Below are positions 1 to 7,697 of a stretch of DNA of 64,000 nt, in pieces. Within the stretch, counting starts at the first letter, position 1; the number at the start of each line of letters is the position of its first letter. This DNA is from an uncultured Prevotellaceae bacterium (GTDB taxonomy: Bacteria > Bacteroidota > Bacteroidia > Bacteroidales > Bacteroidaceae): positions 1 through 64,000 of the forward strand of contig CACYXD010000015.1 in NCBI GenBank assembly GCA_902778255.1. The letters are read 5' to 3'. The position numbers and the translations under genes are program-made. The notes below the pieces were generated by a model. That model saw only the letters and a list, made by a program, of their open reading frames with translations. It did no database searches and was not told where the DNA came from.

Positions 1-1
1 C

Positions 2-937
2 TTCCATGATAATCCAGACAAGGCACCCAAGGATTGGAAGGATGACAACACCCATATATATAATAAGGTGGCGAAATCAACAATAGGGAAAGAGAAACCC
101 AAGCCCATGGAACCGTCGCTGATTCCCTATGAGATTGTGCAGAAGAGTATCGCCAGATTTGATATGAATCCTCTACATGCCTATCTGTGTGGCATCTTCG
201 GCAAAGAAGAAACCAAACGTTTGTTCCAGTTGTATTTTGTAGGGACAGGACATAAGTGGGGCGGATGTACGGTCTTCTGGCAGATTGACTTCAACGGCAA
301 TGTACGCGGCGGTAAGCTGATGGGTTATAATCGCGAGACAGGCCACCGTATCAAAAAGCCAACAAGTCAGGTCACATGGGCACACTCAGAACTGAAGTTG
401 CAAGACTTCCATCTGGTTCAGTGCCTGTTTGGCGAGTATCAGCTTCGTCAAAGACCCACAGCAATCGTTGCCCTTGTGGAAAGTGAGAAGACGGCTCTTG
501 TCATGGCACACTTCATGCCAGATTTCGTATGGCTGGCCACTGGCGGCATGGATGGCTGTTTCAATGAGAAAACGATGCAAGTACTCCGAGGACGAACGGT
601 AGTTCTCTTTCCTGATCTCGGCGGTTGGGATAAGTGGCAGAAGAAAACACAAGTTCTGAAGTTCATCTGCAAACGGGTCATTATGTCTGATGTGATAGAG
701 CAGCAAGCCGCAGACGAGCATCGTGAGGCAGGTCTTGACATTGCAGACTTCTTCCTAATGAAAGCTACCTCTCACGAGATCCTGGCAGACATGATAAGAC
801 GGAACTCTGCTGTCCAATCACTCGTTGATAAATTAGGACTGGAGATATGCGATGAAGAAGAATCACACTATGTGGGAAATTTGCCTAATCTCCGTTGGAA
901 ACTCATTCAGCGCAAGACTAATAGAAATAGTCCATAA
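2..937 (+). CDS. DUF6371 Toprim-like mobile-element protein (5' truncated by window edge)
   Basis: The frame is open to the left edge, so the true start lies outside the window; the GTG at 68 is only an internal codon. Visible are the conserved blocks HKWGGCTVFWQID, VALVESEKTALVMAHF and VVLFPDLGGWDKW. The ESEKTA and FPDLGG blocks resemble the acidic motifs of Toprim folds, and the last block LDIADFFL is also typical of DUF6371 proteins, which normally carry an N-terminal zinc-binding part (missing here). Such proteins usually sit on conjugative or mobilisable elements of Bacteroidetes and may act in element replication or priming. The relaxase gene follows 140 nt downstream in the same direction, which fits a mobile element. 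Family assignment is from recognised motifs; the biochemical role is inference. Confidence 0.8.
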   Translation, partial: FHDNPDKAPKDWKDDNTHIYNKVAKSTIGKEKPKPMEPSLIPYEIVQKSIARFDMNPLHAYLCGIFGKEETKRLFQLYFVGTGHKWGGCTVFWQIDFNGNVRGGKLMGYNRETGHRIKKPTSQVTWAHSELKLQDFHLVQCLFGEYQLRQRPTAIVALVESEKTALVMAHFMPDFVWLATGGMDGCFNEKTMQVLRGRTVVLFPDLGGWDKWQKKTQVLKFICKRVIMSDVIEQQAADEHREAGLDIADFFLMKATSHEILADMIRRNSAVQSLVDKLGLEICDEEESHYVGNLPNLRWKLIQRKTNRNSP

Positions 938-993
938 CATAATATGGACTTTTAAAATCGTTGCACTCCTTCAAAAGTCCCATTATGCTCTCC

Positions 994-1041
994 GAGGGTC
1001 TGGTCCCTCGACCCTCCACTCAGGTTTCACCCGAGACCTGA
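994..1041. other. Candidate oriT: two adjacent inverted repeats upstream of the relaxase
   Basis: GAGGGTC (994-1000) pairs with GACCCTC (1010-1016), and the loop contains CCCTC, which could pair alternatively with GAGGG. A second repeat pairs 1020-1028 with 1033-1041 with one mismatch. They lie 37-84 nt before the MobV relaxase start. Relaxases of this type act at inverted-repeat-containing nic sites usually located upstream of mob. The nic position itself cannot be read from sequence. Confidence 0.4.
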
Positions 1042-1077
1042 TAACCATTAATTCAACAAAACATATTTATACATATT

Positions 1078-3036
1078 ATGAGTTTAGAAATTAAAGACAA
1101 GCATTATGCCGCCGTTCATGTCGGCAATCCTGCGAAGTCCTTCTCTGCGTCCGAAAGCAATGAAGCCGAACGTCGTGGATGGGACGAGGAAACATATCGT
1201 CTGAAGAATCACGATATGAACAACCACTATGACATCACCCGCAAGCACCTCAACTTCGAGATTAACGGTGATGGCGAGATAGTACCCCTTGGTTCCAACC
1301 CTATACCCCTTCATGAGAGGTTACTCCAACGGCTTGAACAACTCGGTTTCAAGCAGTACAAGGACAAGAACAATCCTTCTGTCGTGGCAAACAACAGTCC
1401 TAACTGTACCATTGGTATCATTATCAGTGGTGATCATGACGTGCTAACGCGTCTTGCCTTTGGTGACCAGAAAGTTGATTTCACGCCCAAGACGAGCAAT
1501 GCCGATGTCCGTCTGCGACAGGGCATTAAGGACTGGGCCAAGGACACATACGCCTGGGCTTGTGAACGCTGGGGTGAGGAGAATATCATCGGCTTCGACG
1601 TGCATTGCGACGAAACCACCCCGCACATCCATATTCAGACCATCCCTGTTGCCATGACGAAAGCAAGAGGTCGTGCATCCACTACTGCTGAAAGAGGGAA
1701 GCAGGAATGTGTCTCTTTTGCAGGCGTATGGGGCAAGAATAAGTATGAGTTCAACGCATCCAAGGAACAGATTCACACCGACTATCATGACAAGGTGGGC
1801 TATAAGTACGGGCTGGAACGTGGAGAACATATATCCATGCTGTCACCAGAAGAGCGTCGCAATCGTGTTCATAAGAACAAGGCCGTTCTGGAGGCTGAGC
1901 GTCAGGCGAAAGATGCTGTTGCAAAGTCTAAGGCCGAGAAGAAAGCTGCTGAAGAGCAGAAGGCAAGGATTGAATATGACATCGTAGAAGCAGAGCAGCG
2001 GAAGGCCAAGACGGAGAAGGATCTTGCAAAGTGGGAGTCGTATGCCAAGGCTATGAATATCACTGAAGAAGAGTTGGAGGTTCCTGAACTTGATACAAAT
2101 CCGATTGTTATCAAGGCAAGAATGGCTATGCTGGCAGAACTTGAAAAGCCCATTCCTCCTTTCGGTCGCAAGGAATGGCAGGAGGATTGTAAGAAGGCTG
2201 CAAAGCAAATCTTCACCGACATGCAGATAGCACTAATAGAAGCTAAGGCTGCACAGAAAAAAGAGATAAAACAGTATGGTAAGTCACTCTATCAAAAGAC
2301 GACGAAGGAGATTGCCAACATCATTGAGCAGAACAAACAGCTGCAAAAGGCCAACAAGAAGCTGGAAGCCGAGAATTCAATGTTGAAGAAGAGGATATCG
2401 ACGATGGACGAGACGGCTATCAGCAATCTCCGCAAAGAGAAAGATGCGGAAATCTGTAAACTCCAGAAGGAGTGTGAGCAAGCCAATGCCCGTGCCGACA
2501 AGTCCGACGATATTGCCATCAAGATGACTCACCGGCTTACTAAGACAGAGGGGCAGATCAAAGAAATGATGGCAGTTCCTGAGATTGCAGGGATTTGGAA
2601 CAGAATCCAGAAGAACAAGAAAGCCTTCGTGCAGCAATTAGAGCAGTGGATAGCCGGTGCCATTACTGCCATTCTGGATTTTACTAAGGGCCATAAGTCC
2701 CTCTTCTCAGATGTAGATGAAAGGATGATAAGCCAGGGTATCATTGCCAAAGCTATCCAGAACAACCTCGATCCGTCCAACGACGAACAGCGTATGCAGG
2801 CCACTCATAACTTTTTGGATGATGTGTCTTGGAACGGAACGACTGACTACATGTATGATTTCACCAAGAAGCGAACTGAGCAACTATGCGAGGAAATGAA
2901 TGTCTCTCAAGATCTGGTGAAGGGACTCCTTATCGCAGCTGGAGGACGAGCCGGATTCTGTGCAGGTGGTGGTGGAGGTTCTGATAATGCCCTCACCAAT
3001 TGGGACGGTACTAAGAGACGTGGTATGGGAGTGTGA
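1078..3036 (+). CDS. MobV-family relaxase (plasmid mobilisation/recombination protein, Pre/Mob)
   Basis: This 652-residue protein carries the MobV histidine motif HCDETTPHIHIQTIP at about residues 176-190, which in the family binds the metal ion used to nick oriT. The N-terminal half (about 1-270) is the relaxase domain, with NDITR-like and EINGDGEIVPLG segments. Residues about 270-500 are Lys/Glu/Ala-rich and predicted to form long coiled coils. The C-terminus ends in a glycine run (GGGGGS) and a basic tail. The start ATG at 1078 directly follows an AT-rich stretch. The upstream hairpins may be its oriT. No coupling protein or integrase is visible in the window, so the element is probably mobilised in trans, with the rest lying to the left. 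Family identification is firm; the substrate site is inferred. Confidence 0.9.
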   Translation: MSLEIKDKHYAAVHVGNPAKSFSASESNEAERRGWDEETYRLKNHDMNNHYDITRKHLNFEINGDGEIVPLGSNPIPLHERLLQRLEQLGFKQYKDKNNPSVVANNSPNCTIGIIISGDHDVLTRLAFGDQKVDFTPKTSNADVRLRQGIKDWAKDTYAWACERWGEENIIGFDVHCDETTPHIHIQTIPVAMTKARGRASTTAERGKQECVSFAGVWGKNKYEFNASKEQIHTDYHDKVGYKYGLERGEHISMLSPEERRNRVHKNKAVLEAERQAKDAVAKSKAEKKAAEEQKARIEYDIVEAEQRKAKTEKDLAKWESYAKAMNITEEELEVPELDTNPIVIKARMAMLAELEKPIPPFGRKEWQEDCKKAAKQIFTDMQIALIEAKAAQKKEIKQYGKSLYQKTTKEIANIIEQNKQLQKANKKLEAENSMLKKRISTMDETAISNLRKEKDAEICKLQKECEQANARADKSDDIAIKMTHRLTKTEGQIKEMMAVPEIAGIWNRIQKNKKAFVQQLEQWIAGAITAILDFTKGHKSLFSDVDERMISQGIIAKAIQNNLDPSNDEQRMQATHNFLDDVSWNGTTDYMYDFTKKRTEQLCEEMNVSQDLVKGLLIAAGGRAGFCAGGGGGSDNALTNWDGTKRRGMGV

Positions 3037-3049
3037 GTAATGTATAGTT

Positions 3050-3089
3050 CATAGGCATAGCAACCGTAATGATGGTTGCTATGCCTATG
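3050..3089. terminator. Bidirectional terminator-like hairpin
   Basis: A perfect 16-bp stem (3050-3065 with 3074-3089) with an 8-nt loop lies between the convergent relaxase and lipoprotein genes. Only a weak T-rich tract follows, so termination is inferred from position and stem strength. Confidence 0.6.
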
Positions 3090-3097
3090 ACTGTTTA

Positions 3098-3649
3098 TTA
3101 GAAACTTGGCTCTTGATTGCCGCGAAGGAAGGTAATCCATCCATCCTTGTCTTTGAAGTAAAATCCTTCGAATCGAAGCGTCGTTTCATCGGCGTAGTCG
3201 AAGGTGGCGATATTAGAGTAGGCCATGTGTCCACTATTTGCACCTTCATACTGGGCATTTAGAAATAGGCAGTTGCGTTTCTCGTCATTTACCCCTTCCG
3301 GACTGTAGTAACTCAGTTTCCATGTACCTGAGAAAGTTCCTTCCAAAGGCTCCACATTCTCCCAATCGGTATAGCGTTGCTCGCCGTCGATGGTGACGAA
3401 CTTGCGGGTTTGCCATTTGCGCATACCCGTCAGTGTGCCGTCGGCCTGGAACGTGAGGCGCTCGAAGTAACGCTGCGTGTCGCTGATGTTCTCATATTGC
3501 CATGTGCCAACCATGAGCGGCCCGTACTGCTCATTCAGCTTCACCGTCTTTTCGTGTGCCTCTGGGTCAGCCCATTGAGGTTCGTCGCTGCTGCAAGAAT
3601 TAAGAGATATTGCTATAAACAATATAGATAGAATGTTCTTTGCTCTCAT
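3098..3649 (-). CDS. Hypothetical lipoprotein
   Basis: The 183-residue product begins with a basic N-terminus, a hydrophobic stretch and a lipobox ending at Cys19 (SLNSC), so it is predicted to be lipid-anchored. The mature part has alternating beta-rich segments (GTWQYENISDTQRYFERL, TFSGTWKLSYY, TTLRFEGFYFKDKDGWITFL), suggestive of a small beta-barrel or lipocalin-like fold, but no specific family is recognised. Its ATG overlaps the stop codon of the upstream DUF4419 gene in an ATGA arrangement, so the two are probably translationally coupled and functionally linked. The function is unknown. Confidence 0.75.
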   Translation of the reverse strand: MRAKNILSILFIAISLNSCSSDEPQWADPEAHEKTVKLNEQYGPLMVGTWQYENISDTQRYFERLTFQADGTLTGMRKWQTRKFVTIDGEQRYTDWENVEPLEGTFSGTWKLSYYSPEGVNDEKRNCLFLNAQYEGANSGHMAYSNIATFDYADETTLRFEGFYFKDKDGWITFLRGNQEPSF

Positions 3650-5052
3650 TTCAAAATACTACATTGGGGAAAACGCTTTCTTATAGCAGCTTTCTCTGAA
3701 TCGTTCATTTCTCCTTTTATCGTGAAACGATCTATTATCAGTTTGTCCATCCATTCTGGTAAAACCACTTTTCCGGTAAATACAAGCTCAAGCGTCTTGA
3801 TATGACCCAGTTGAGACAGCATTTCCGGCACTTCCTGGATGCGAAGGTGTATGCCCCAGTCATTGTTATTCTTTTTGAGTTCCTTTAAGGTATCATCATC
3901 ACTTTCTGCCACACGAACGAGCCATCCCAATTTGGGAATCAGCATATTGCTTGTCGTGTCAACCTTTGCTCCGACAAAACCTGCCCATAGTTCCATCGGT
4001 GTTTCACTGATGAGATTTCCGTTCGCCGGATCGACTACTCGATATTTGAAATTGACTCGAACATATTCTGAAGGCATTTCCTTGGTATGCTTTACCTTGT
4101 CAAGAGTCTGACCGCTCTCATCTGGAAAGAACTTCAGCAACCAGCCATCGAGTTCTGTAGGATTGTCAGGGCTACATGCTCCGCCTTTAAGCTCAGTGAT
4201 GTTCTGCTTTTTGACTATACTTTTCCAAAAAGCCTGATTAGGATGTCCATTAGCTGCCTGAATAAATTCATTTAGTATTGGTTCCAGAGTGTTTACCCAG
4301 GATTCAAGGCCATACTGTTTCAGACACTTCGTCTTTTCGAGTACGCGTTGCCAGTCCTCAACTGTTCCTTGCAATGTGATGGTTGGAATGCCACAAGCGA
4401 TGCGATAAACAATGTACTCAAAATAAGACTTTACACTTTCCATCAGTGTAATCTGTGATGCCACACGTTCGACAGAGCCTGTAGTCGTGAAGTCGGAGAT
4501 AATATTCTTGGCAATGCCGTCTTTGGTGTATTTGTCTATCTGTGACGAGAAATCGTCAATCAGCGATGGCCAGTCAACATTTTCGGTTAACAAGTCTTTG
4601 TTCGTTATAATAGCCAAGTCCATCTTCCCCTCGTGGTTTACCAATTTGGGACGCAGTTCTTCTGCGTGTGCATTCACGTATCGGGCAAAGCCCTGACTTA
4701 TAACAAGCCAAACCATATCAGGTGAGAGCGTTACTGATTGGTGATTTGCATAGGCATCGACAACACATCTGTAGAAAGCATCCTTCCCCATGTGCCTAAG
4801 GTTATTTTCATCAGAAAAACTCGTAGCAATAATACGCTGTGCATCTTTTGGGATTTGTTCTTCAGACAGAATGTACTTGGCAATACTTTCTCCAGTATAC
4901 AGACGCATAAATGGGTTGTCAAAAGGAGTAAGATTCTCATCTACGACGAAGGTAATACTCCCATCGGTTCGATTCGTAATTTTGTTACTGCCTGCATAAC
5001 CTGCTATTGTTACAAAGGCGAGCAGGGCGGTGATGATAGTTTTCTTGTTCAT
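3646..5052 (-). CDS. DUF4419 domain-containing secreted protein
   Basis: The 468-residue protein starts with a signal peptide (hydrophobic segment to about residue 20, AGYAG) and continues as a DUF4419 protein: LSPDMVWLVISQGFARYVN (about 108-126), the ITLMESVKSYFEY block, CGIPTITLQGTVEDWQRVL, and the GWLLKFFPDESG segment. DUF4419 proteins are widespread in Bacteroidetes and fungi and have no established biochemical role. It is the first gene of a two-gene unit with the lipoprotein 3098-3649. The 320 nt upstream hold a strongly folded RNA candidate and a -7 box (5375-5382), so the mRNA may carry a long structured leader. Confidence 0.85.
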   Translation of the reverse strand: MNKKTIITALLAFVTIAGYAGSNKITNRTDGSITFVVDENLTPFDNPFMRLYTGESIAKYILSEEQIPKDAQRIIATSFSDENNLRHMGKDAFYRCVVDAYANHQSVTLSPDMVWLVISQGFARYVNAHAEELRPKLVNHEGKMDLAIITNKDLLTENVDWPSLIDDFSSQIDKYTKDGIAKNIISDFTTTGSVERVASQITLMESVKSYFEYIVYRIACGIPTITLQGTVEDWQRVLEKTKCLKQYGLESWVNTLEPILNEFIQAANGHPNQAFWKSIVKKQNITELKGGACSPDNPTELDGWLLKFFPDESGQTLDKVKHTKEMPSEYVRVNFKYRVVDPANGNLISETPMELWAGFVGAKVDTTSNMLIPKLGWLVRVAESDDDTLKELKKNNNDWGIHLRIQEVPEMLSQLGHIKTLELVFTGKVVLPEWMDKLIIDRFTIKGEMNDSEKAAIRKRFPQCSILK

Positions 5053-5099
5053 TGTTCGTTTCTTATTTGTCTTTACCTTTTATTATATAAACGCCGTAA

Positions 5100-5369
5100 T
5101 CGCGGAAATATGACGCTGCGGGGCGTTAAACTTTCCTAATCCATTGGGCATAGAGAAAGCGTGAACAACCCATATCTTTCCCTCGTGGCTGTAGGAAGTG
5201 CCAAAATAGTCAGATAAGTTTCGCCCACGCTATAACGTGAACGTTCACCTTATCTATTCTCTGACTATTATTCCTTGAAACTTCCTACATTTCGAGGTCT
5301 TTGAATGAGATAGCGAACGCCATTTCTCTTGTCCACAATGTCTTTGGGTATCACACGAATGCGAAATCC
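5100..5369 (-). ncRNA. Candidate structured RNA or structured leader of the DUF4419 gene
   Basis: A long imperfect hairpin spans 5181-5297. Nested perfect stems are CCTCG/CGAGG (5181-5185 with 5293-5297), a 10-bp stem (5190-5199 with 5280-5289), a 10-bp stem (5205-5214 with 5260-5269) and GATAAG/CTTATC (5213-5218 with 5249-5254), with the palindrome GTGAACGTTCAC (5237-5248) near the tip. A TACCTTTG -7 box lies at 5375-5382 on the minus strand, so transcription would begin near 5369. A further weak stem (AACGCC/GGCGTT) lies near 5090-5130. The rod shape with interior bulges is reminiscent of 6S RNA, but this is only an analogy; it may equally be a 5' leader of the downstream gene. Confidence 0.5.
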
Positions 5370-5374
5370 AGCGA

Positions 5375-5382
5375 CAAAGGTA
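5375..5382 (-). promoter_or_regulatory. -7 promoter box for the structured RNA/DUF4419 unit
   Basis: TACCTTTG on the minus strand; a TTTG lies 24 nt upstream, slightly longer than the usual spacing. Confidence 0.55.
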
Positions 5383-5428
5383 CGAAAATATTAGAGAAAT
5401 AAGATACAAATAAGGAGTTTTTTACGCT

Positions 5429-5536
5429 TTGCGAACAAAAATCGAGGATTTTGCGAACAAAATGCAGATACAAAAGCCTTCAGGAGGTATGCACAATGTT
5501 CCATGAAATATCATTTTGTTCGCAAATTGTTCGCAA
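5429..5536. repeat. Four TTGCGAACAA sites, two direct and two inverted
   Basis: TTGCGAACAA occurs at 5429-5438 and 5451-5460 and its reverse complement at 5516-5525 and 5527-5536. The flanks are also similar (runs of A after the site). The arrangement lies between the structured RNA and the 3' end of tRNA-Met, next to a mobile element, so it could be arm-type recombinase sites or an operator. Neither role is shown by the sequence. Confidence 0.7.
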
Positions 5537-5544
5537 AAAGAGAA

Positions 5545-5577
5545 ATCAGCAACTCGAATATCTTCTAAGTTGCTGAT
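5545..5577 (-). terminator. Terminator of the tRNA-Met gene
   Basis: A 10-bp perfect stem (ATCAGCAACT with AGTTGCTGAT) follows the tRNA 3' end on the minus strand and is followed by a T-rich tract. Confidence 0.75.
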
Positions 5578-5585
5578 TATTAATG

Positions 5586-5659
5586 TGGACCAGCCAGGGC
5601 TTGAACCTGGGACCTCCAGATTATGAGTCTGTTGCTCTAACCAACTGAGCTACAAGTCC
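5586..5659 (-). tRNA. tRNA-Met (CAT anticodon)
   Basis: The minus strand folds as a 74-nt tRNA: acceptor GGACTTG, D-arm with AGCTCAGTTGGTTAGAGC, anticodon loop CTCATAA (anticodon CAT), and T-arm containing GGTTCAAGCCC, ending in discriminator A. CCA is not encoded. The acceptor stem carries a U-U mismatch at pair 6-67 and a G-U at 5-68. A CAT anticodon is also compatible with tRNA-Ile2 (lysidine-modified), which sequence alone does not exclude. The promoter -7 box TACCTTTG is at 5685-5692. Confidence 0.9.
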
Positions 5660-5752
5660 GAGCAAAACTATTTTTTTGCGGCTGCAAAGGTACGAGTAAA
5701 ATGTGAATTATCCAAATAAATTATGTAAAAAGACGTAAAACGACATCTTTTC

Positions 5753-5784
5753 TTTGGTTTTTCGCTCTGTTTGCACTACCTTTG
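5753..5784 (+). promoter_or_regulatory. ribF promoter, predicting a leaderless mRNA
   Basis: TTTG (5753-5756), a 20-nt spacer and TACCTTTG (5777-5784) form a textbook Bacteroidetes promoter. Transcription should begin about 5789-5792, at or within 2 nt of the ATG at 5791. Confidence 0.75.
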
Positions 5785-5790
5785 CAAACA

Positions 5791-6723
5791 ATGAAAACAA
5801 TATTCTTTCCTGACCAAACCATCAATGATGGCACGTATGTTGCCACCATCGGTTTCTTTGACGGCGTACACCAAGGGCATCAGTTTCTGATGGAACGACT
5901 GAGGAGAGAGGCCGCAGAACGTGGTATGCGGTCTATGGCTATCACCTTTGAGAGTCATCCGCGCCAGGTGGTACAGGGAGGATGGAAACCAGAACTGCTG
6001 ACAGACCTTCACGAAAAGCTACGCCTGTTGAAGGCTACGGATATCGACACCGTCGTTGTCCTGCGCTTCAATCGTCAGATGGCAGCCTTCTCTGCCCGCG
6101 ACTTCATGCAACTGATGTACGAACGCTTGGGCGTAAGGGTATTGCTCACTGGCTATGACAACCGCTTTGGTCATAATCGTGCAGAGGGTTTCGAGGACTA
6201 CCAGTGCTACGGACGAGAACTCGGCATTGAGGTGCTTTGTGGCGATGCCTTAGCCATAGGGAAACAGAATGTGAGTTCCTCATACGTACGCCAACTACTG
6301 AAAGAAGGCAACATAGAAGAGACCAACTACTGCTTGGGGCGTCCATATAGTATCAGCGGAGAGGTGGTGCATGGTGAACAGATAGGTCGTACCATCGGTT
6401 TCCCCACGGCCAACCTGCAGCCCGACAATGAGAAGCTCATTCCTGTGGATGGCGTCTATGCCGTGATAGTTGACATCGACGATGAGATACGTAAGCCAGG
6501 CATCATGAATATCGGCACACGCCCTACCTTCAACGGCACTTCCCGCACACTGGAGACCAACCTCCTGGAACCTGTCGGCGACCTTTACGACCATCGCCTG
6601 ACGATTCATTTTATCGCTCGCTTGCGTGATGAACAGCCGTTTCCCTCTGCTGAAGCACTGGCCGAACAGATTCAGAAAGACAAAAAACAAGCAGAAGAAA
6701 TACTCTCAAATTATCAACTATAA
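5791..6723 (+). CDS. ribF: Bifunctional riboflavin kinase/FAD synthetase
   Basis: RibF phosphorylates riboflavin to FMN and adenylates FMN to FAD in the cytosol. The N-terminal FAD synthetase half shows the nucleotidyltransferase signature IGFFDGVHQGHQFL (about residues 18-31) and the SSSYVRQLL segment. The C-terminal riboflavin kinase half shows GRTIGFPTANL, the PVDGVYAV block and NIGTRPTFNG. The length of 310 residues is usual for the family. I chose ATG 5791 rather than the TTG at 5782, because 5782 lies inside the -7 box and cannot be transcribed from this promoter. The last codons and the following gene start are made of 7-nt repeats (6709-6743). The downstream CPBP gene starts 10 nt later and is probably cotranscribed. 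Confidence 0.95.
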   Translation: MKTIFFPDQTINDGTYVATIGFFDGVHQGHQFLMERLRREAAERGMRSMAITFESHPRQVVQGGWKPELLTDLHEKLRLLKATDIDTVVVLRFNRQMAAFSARDFMQLMYERLGVRVLLTGYDNRFGHNRAEGFEDYQCYGRELGIEVLCGDALAIGKQNVSSSYVRQLLKEGNIEETNYCLGRPYSISGEVVHGEQIGRTIGFPTANLQPDNEKLIPVDGVYAVIVDIDDEIRKPGIMNIGTRPTFNGTSRTLETNLLEPVGDLYDHRLTIHFIARLRDEQPFPSAEALAEQIQKDKKQAEEILSNYQL

Positions 6724-6750
6724 ACTGTGAATTATGAACATTGAACTCAA
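6709..6750. repeat. 7-nt tandem repeat at the ribF/CPBP junction
   Basis: Six consecutive degenerate heptamers: AATTATC, AACTATA, AACTGTG, AATTATG, AACATTG, AACTCAA. They contain the ribF stop codon and the ATG of the next gene. Confidence 0.65.
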
Positions 6751-7543
6751 AAAGCCCCTTGCTGCCATAGCCTATATATTTGTTTTCCTTTGTATTCAGG
6801 CTATGGTATCAACAGCAGTACTGGGCTTTTACCTATTGATACTGAAGAAAGAACTCTCAGAACTCGATTCCGTTGGTATGGTCGTTGCTACGGGCCTTTT
6901 TACCATCATCACCATTGTGCTGTTTGCCTGGCTGAAATGGTCGCCCTTGTCAAAAAAGTTTATCATGACCCGTCGCTGGGACATCATCCTATGGAGTATC
7001 ATCGCCTCATTAGGCGCCATCATCCCCTCGGCCTATCTGCAAGACCTGATGCCCGAATGGCCAGAAAGCATCCAGCAACAGATTGACCAGCTGGCACGCA
7101 CCATGCTGGAAGTCATGAATACCACAGGTGGCTATGCCGTCATCTGTCTCTTGGCCCCTATTGCCGAGGAGATGGTGTTCCGTGGTGCAGCGCTCAAGAA
7201 ACTGCTGGAGTGGCAGCCTGAGCGCCGCTGGCTCATGATTTTCCTCTCTGCCCTACTCTTTGCCTTGGCCCACATGAACCCCGCCCAGTTTATCCATCCA
7301 TTGCTCATCGGTCTGCTCCTTGGTTGGATGTACGAACGCACAGGCAGCATTATCCCTGGTATTATCTACCATTGGGCTAACAATACGGTAGCCTATCTGT
7401 TGGCACGCTCCTATCAAGATCCAGACATCACTGTGACGCAGATTTTCGGCGACCAGTTTCATGTCCTCATGGCTGTGGGCTTCTCGCTGCTTATCTTCAT
7501 CCCTGCTATCTATCAGCTGAATCTCAGGATGAAGAAATCATAA
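6734..7543 (+). CDS. CPBP-family intramembrane metalloprotease (CAAX-protease-like)
   Basis: This 269-residue membrane protein has about six to eight hydrophobic segments and the CPBP glutamate-type motifs: EEMVFR (Glu145, Glu146, Arg150), His180 in FALAHMNP, and His213 in YHWANN. Related proteins cleave prenylated or other membrane substrates (Rce1 in eukaryotes) or take part in bacteriocin self-protection; no substrate can be inferred here. It follows ribF by 10 nt in the same direction and is closed by a strong terminator at 7575-7607. Confidence 0.88.
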   Translation: MNIELKKPLAAIAYIFVFLCIQAMVSTAVLGFYLLILKKELSELDSVGMVVATGLFTIITIVLFAWLKWSPLSKKFIMTRRWDIILWSIIASLGAIIPSAYLQDLMPEWPESIQQQIDQLARTMLEVMNTTGGYAVICLLAPIAEEMVFRGAALKKLLEWQPERRWLMIFLSALLFALAHMNPAQFIHPLLIGLLLGWMYERTGSIIPGIIYHWANNTVAYLLARSYQDPDITVTQIFGDQFHVLMAVGFSLLIFIPAIYQLNLRMKKS

Positions 7544-7574
7544 CGATGAATTACTTTTGAAAACACTATAAACT

Positions 7575-7607
7575 AAAAAAAGCCATCCTTCGCGGGTGGC
7601 TTTTTTT
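7575..7607 (+). terminator. Rho-independent terminator after the ribF-CPBP unit
   Basis: AAAAAAAGCCATCC and GGGTGGCTTTTTTT form a stem around a TTCG-containing loop with a run of seven T. Confidence 0.85.
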
Positions 7608-7697
7608 CGTCTTTCGAAGTTTTCTCAACTTCCAGAAAGCAATGTTTTAATCCTAATGATAAATGAATGTTTTATATAGAGAAAGCATAGAAATGTA

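Noticed and set aside
1-3036. Prophage or complete conjugative transposon
   Set aside because: Only a DUF6371 protein and a relaxase are visible; no structural phage genes, tra genes or integrase lie in the window.
5586-5659. tRNA-Ile2 instead of tRNA-Met
   Set aside because: The CAT anticodon is ambiguous, but nothing in the sequence favours the lysidine-modified Ile type, so the simpler Met call was kept.
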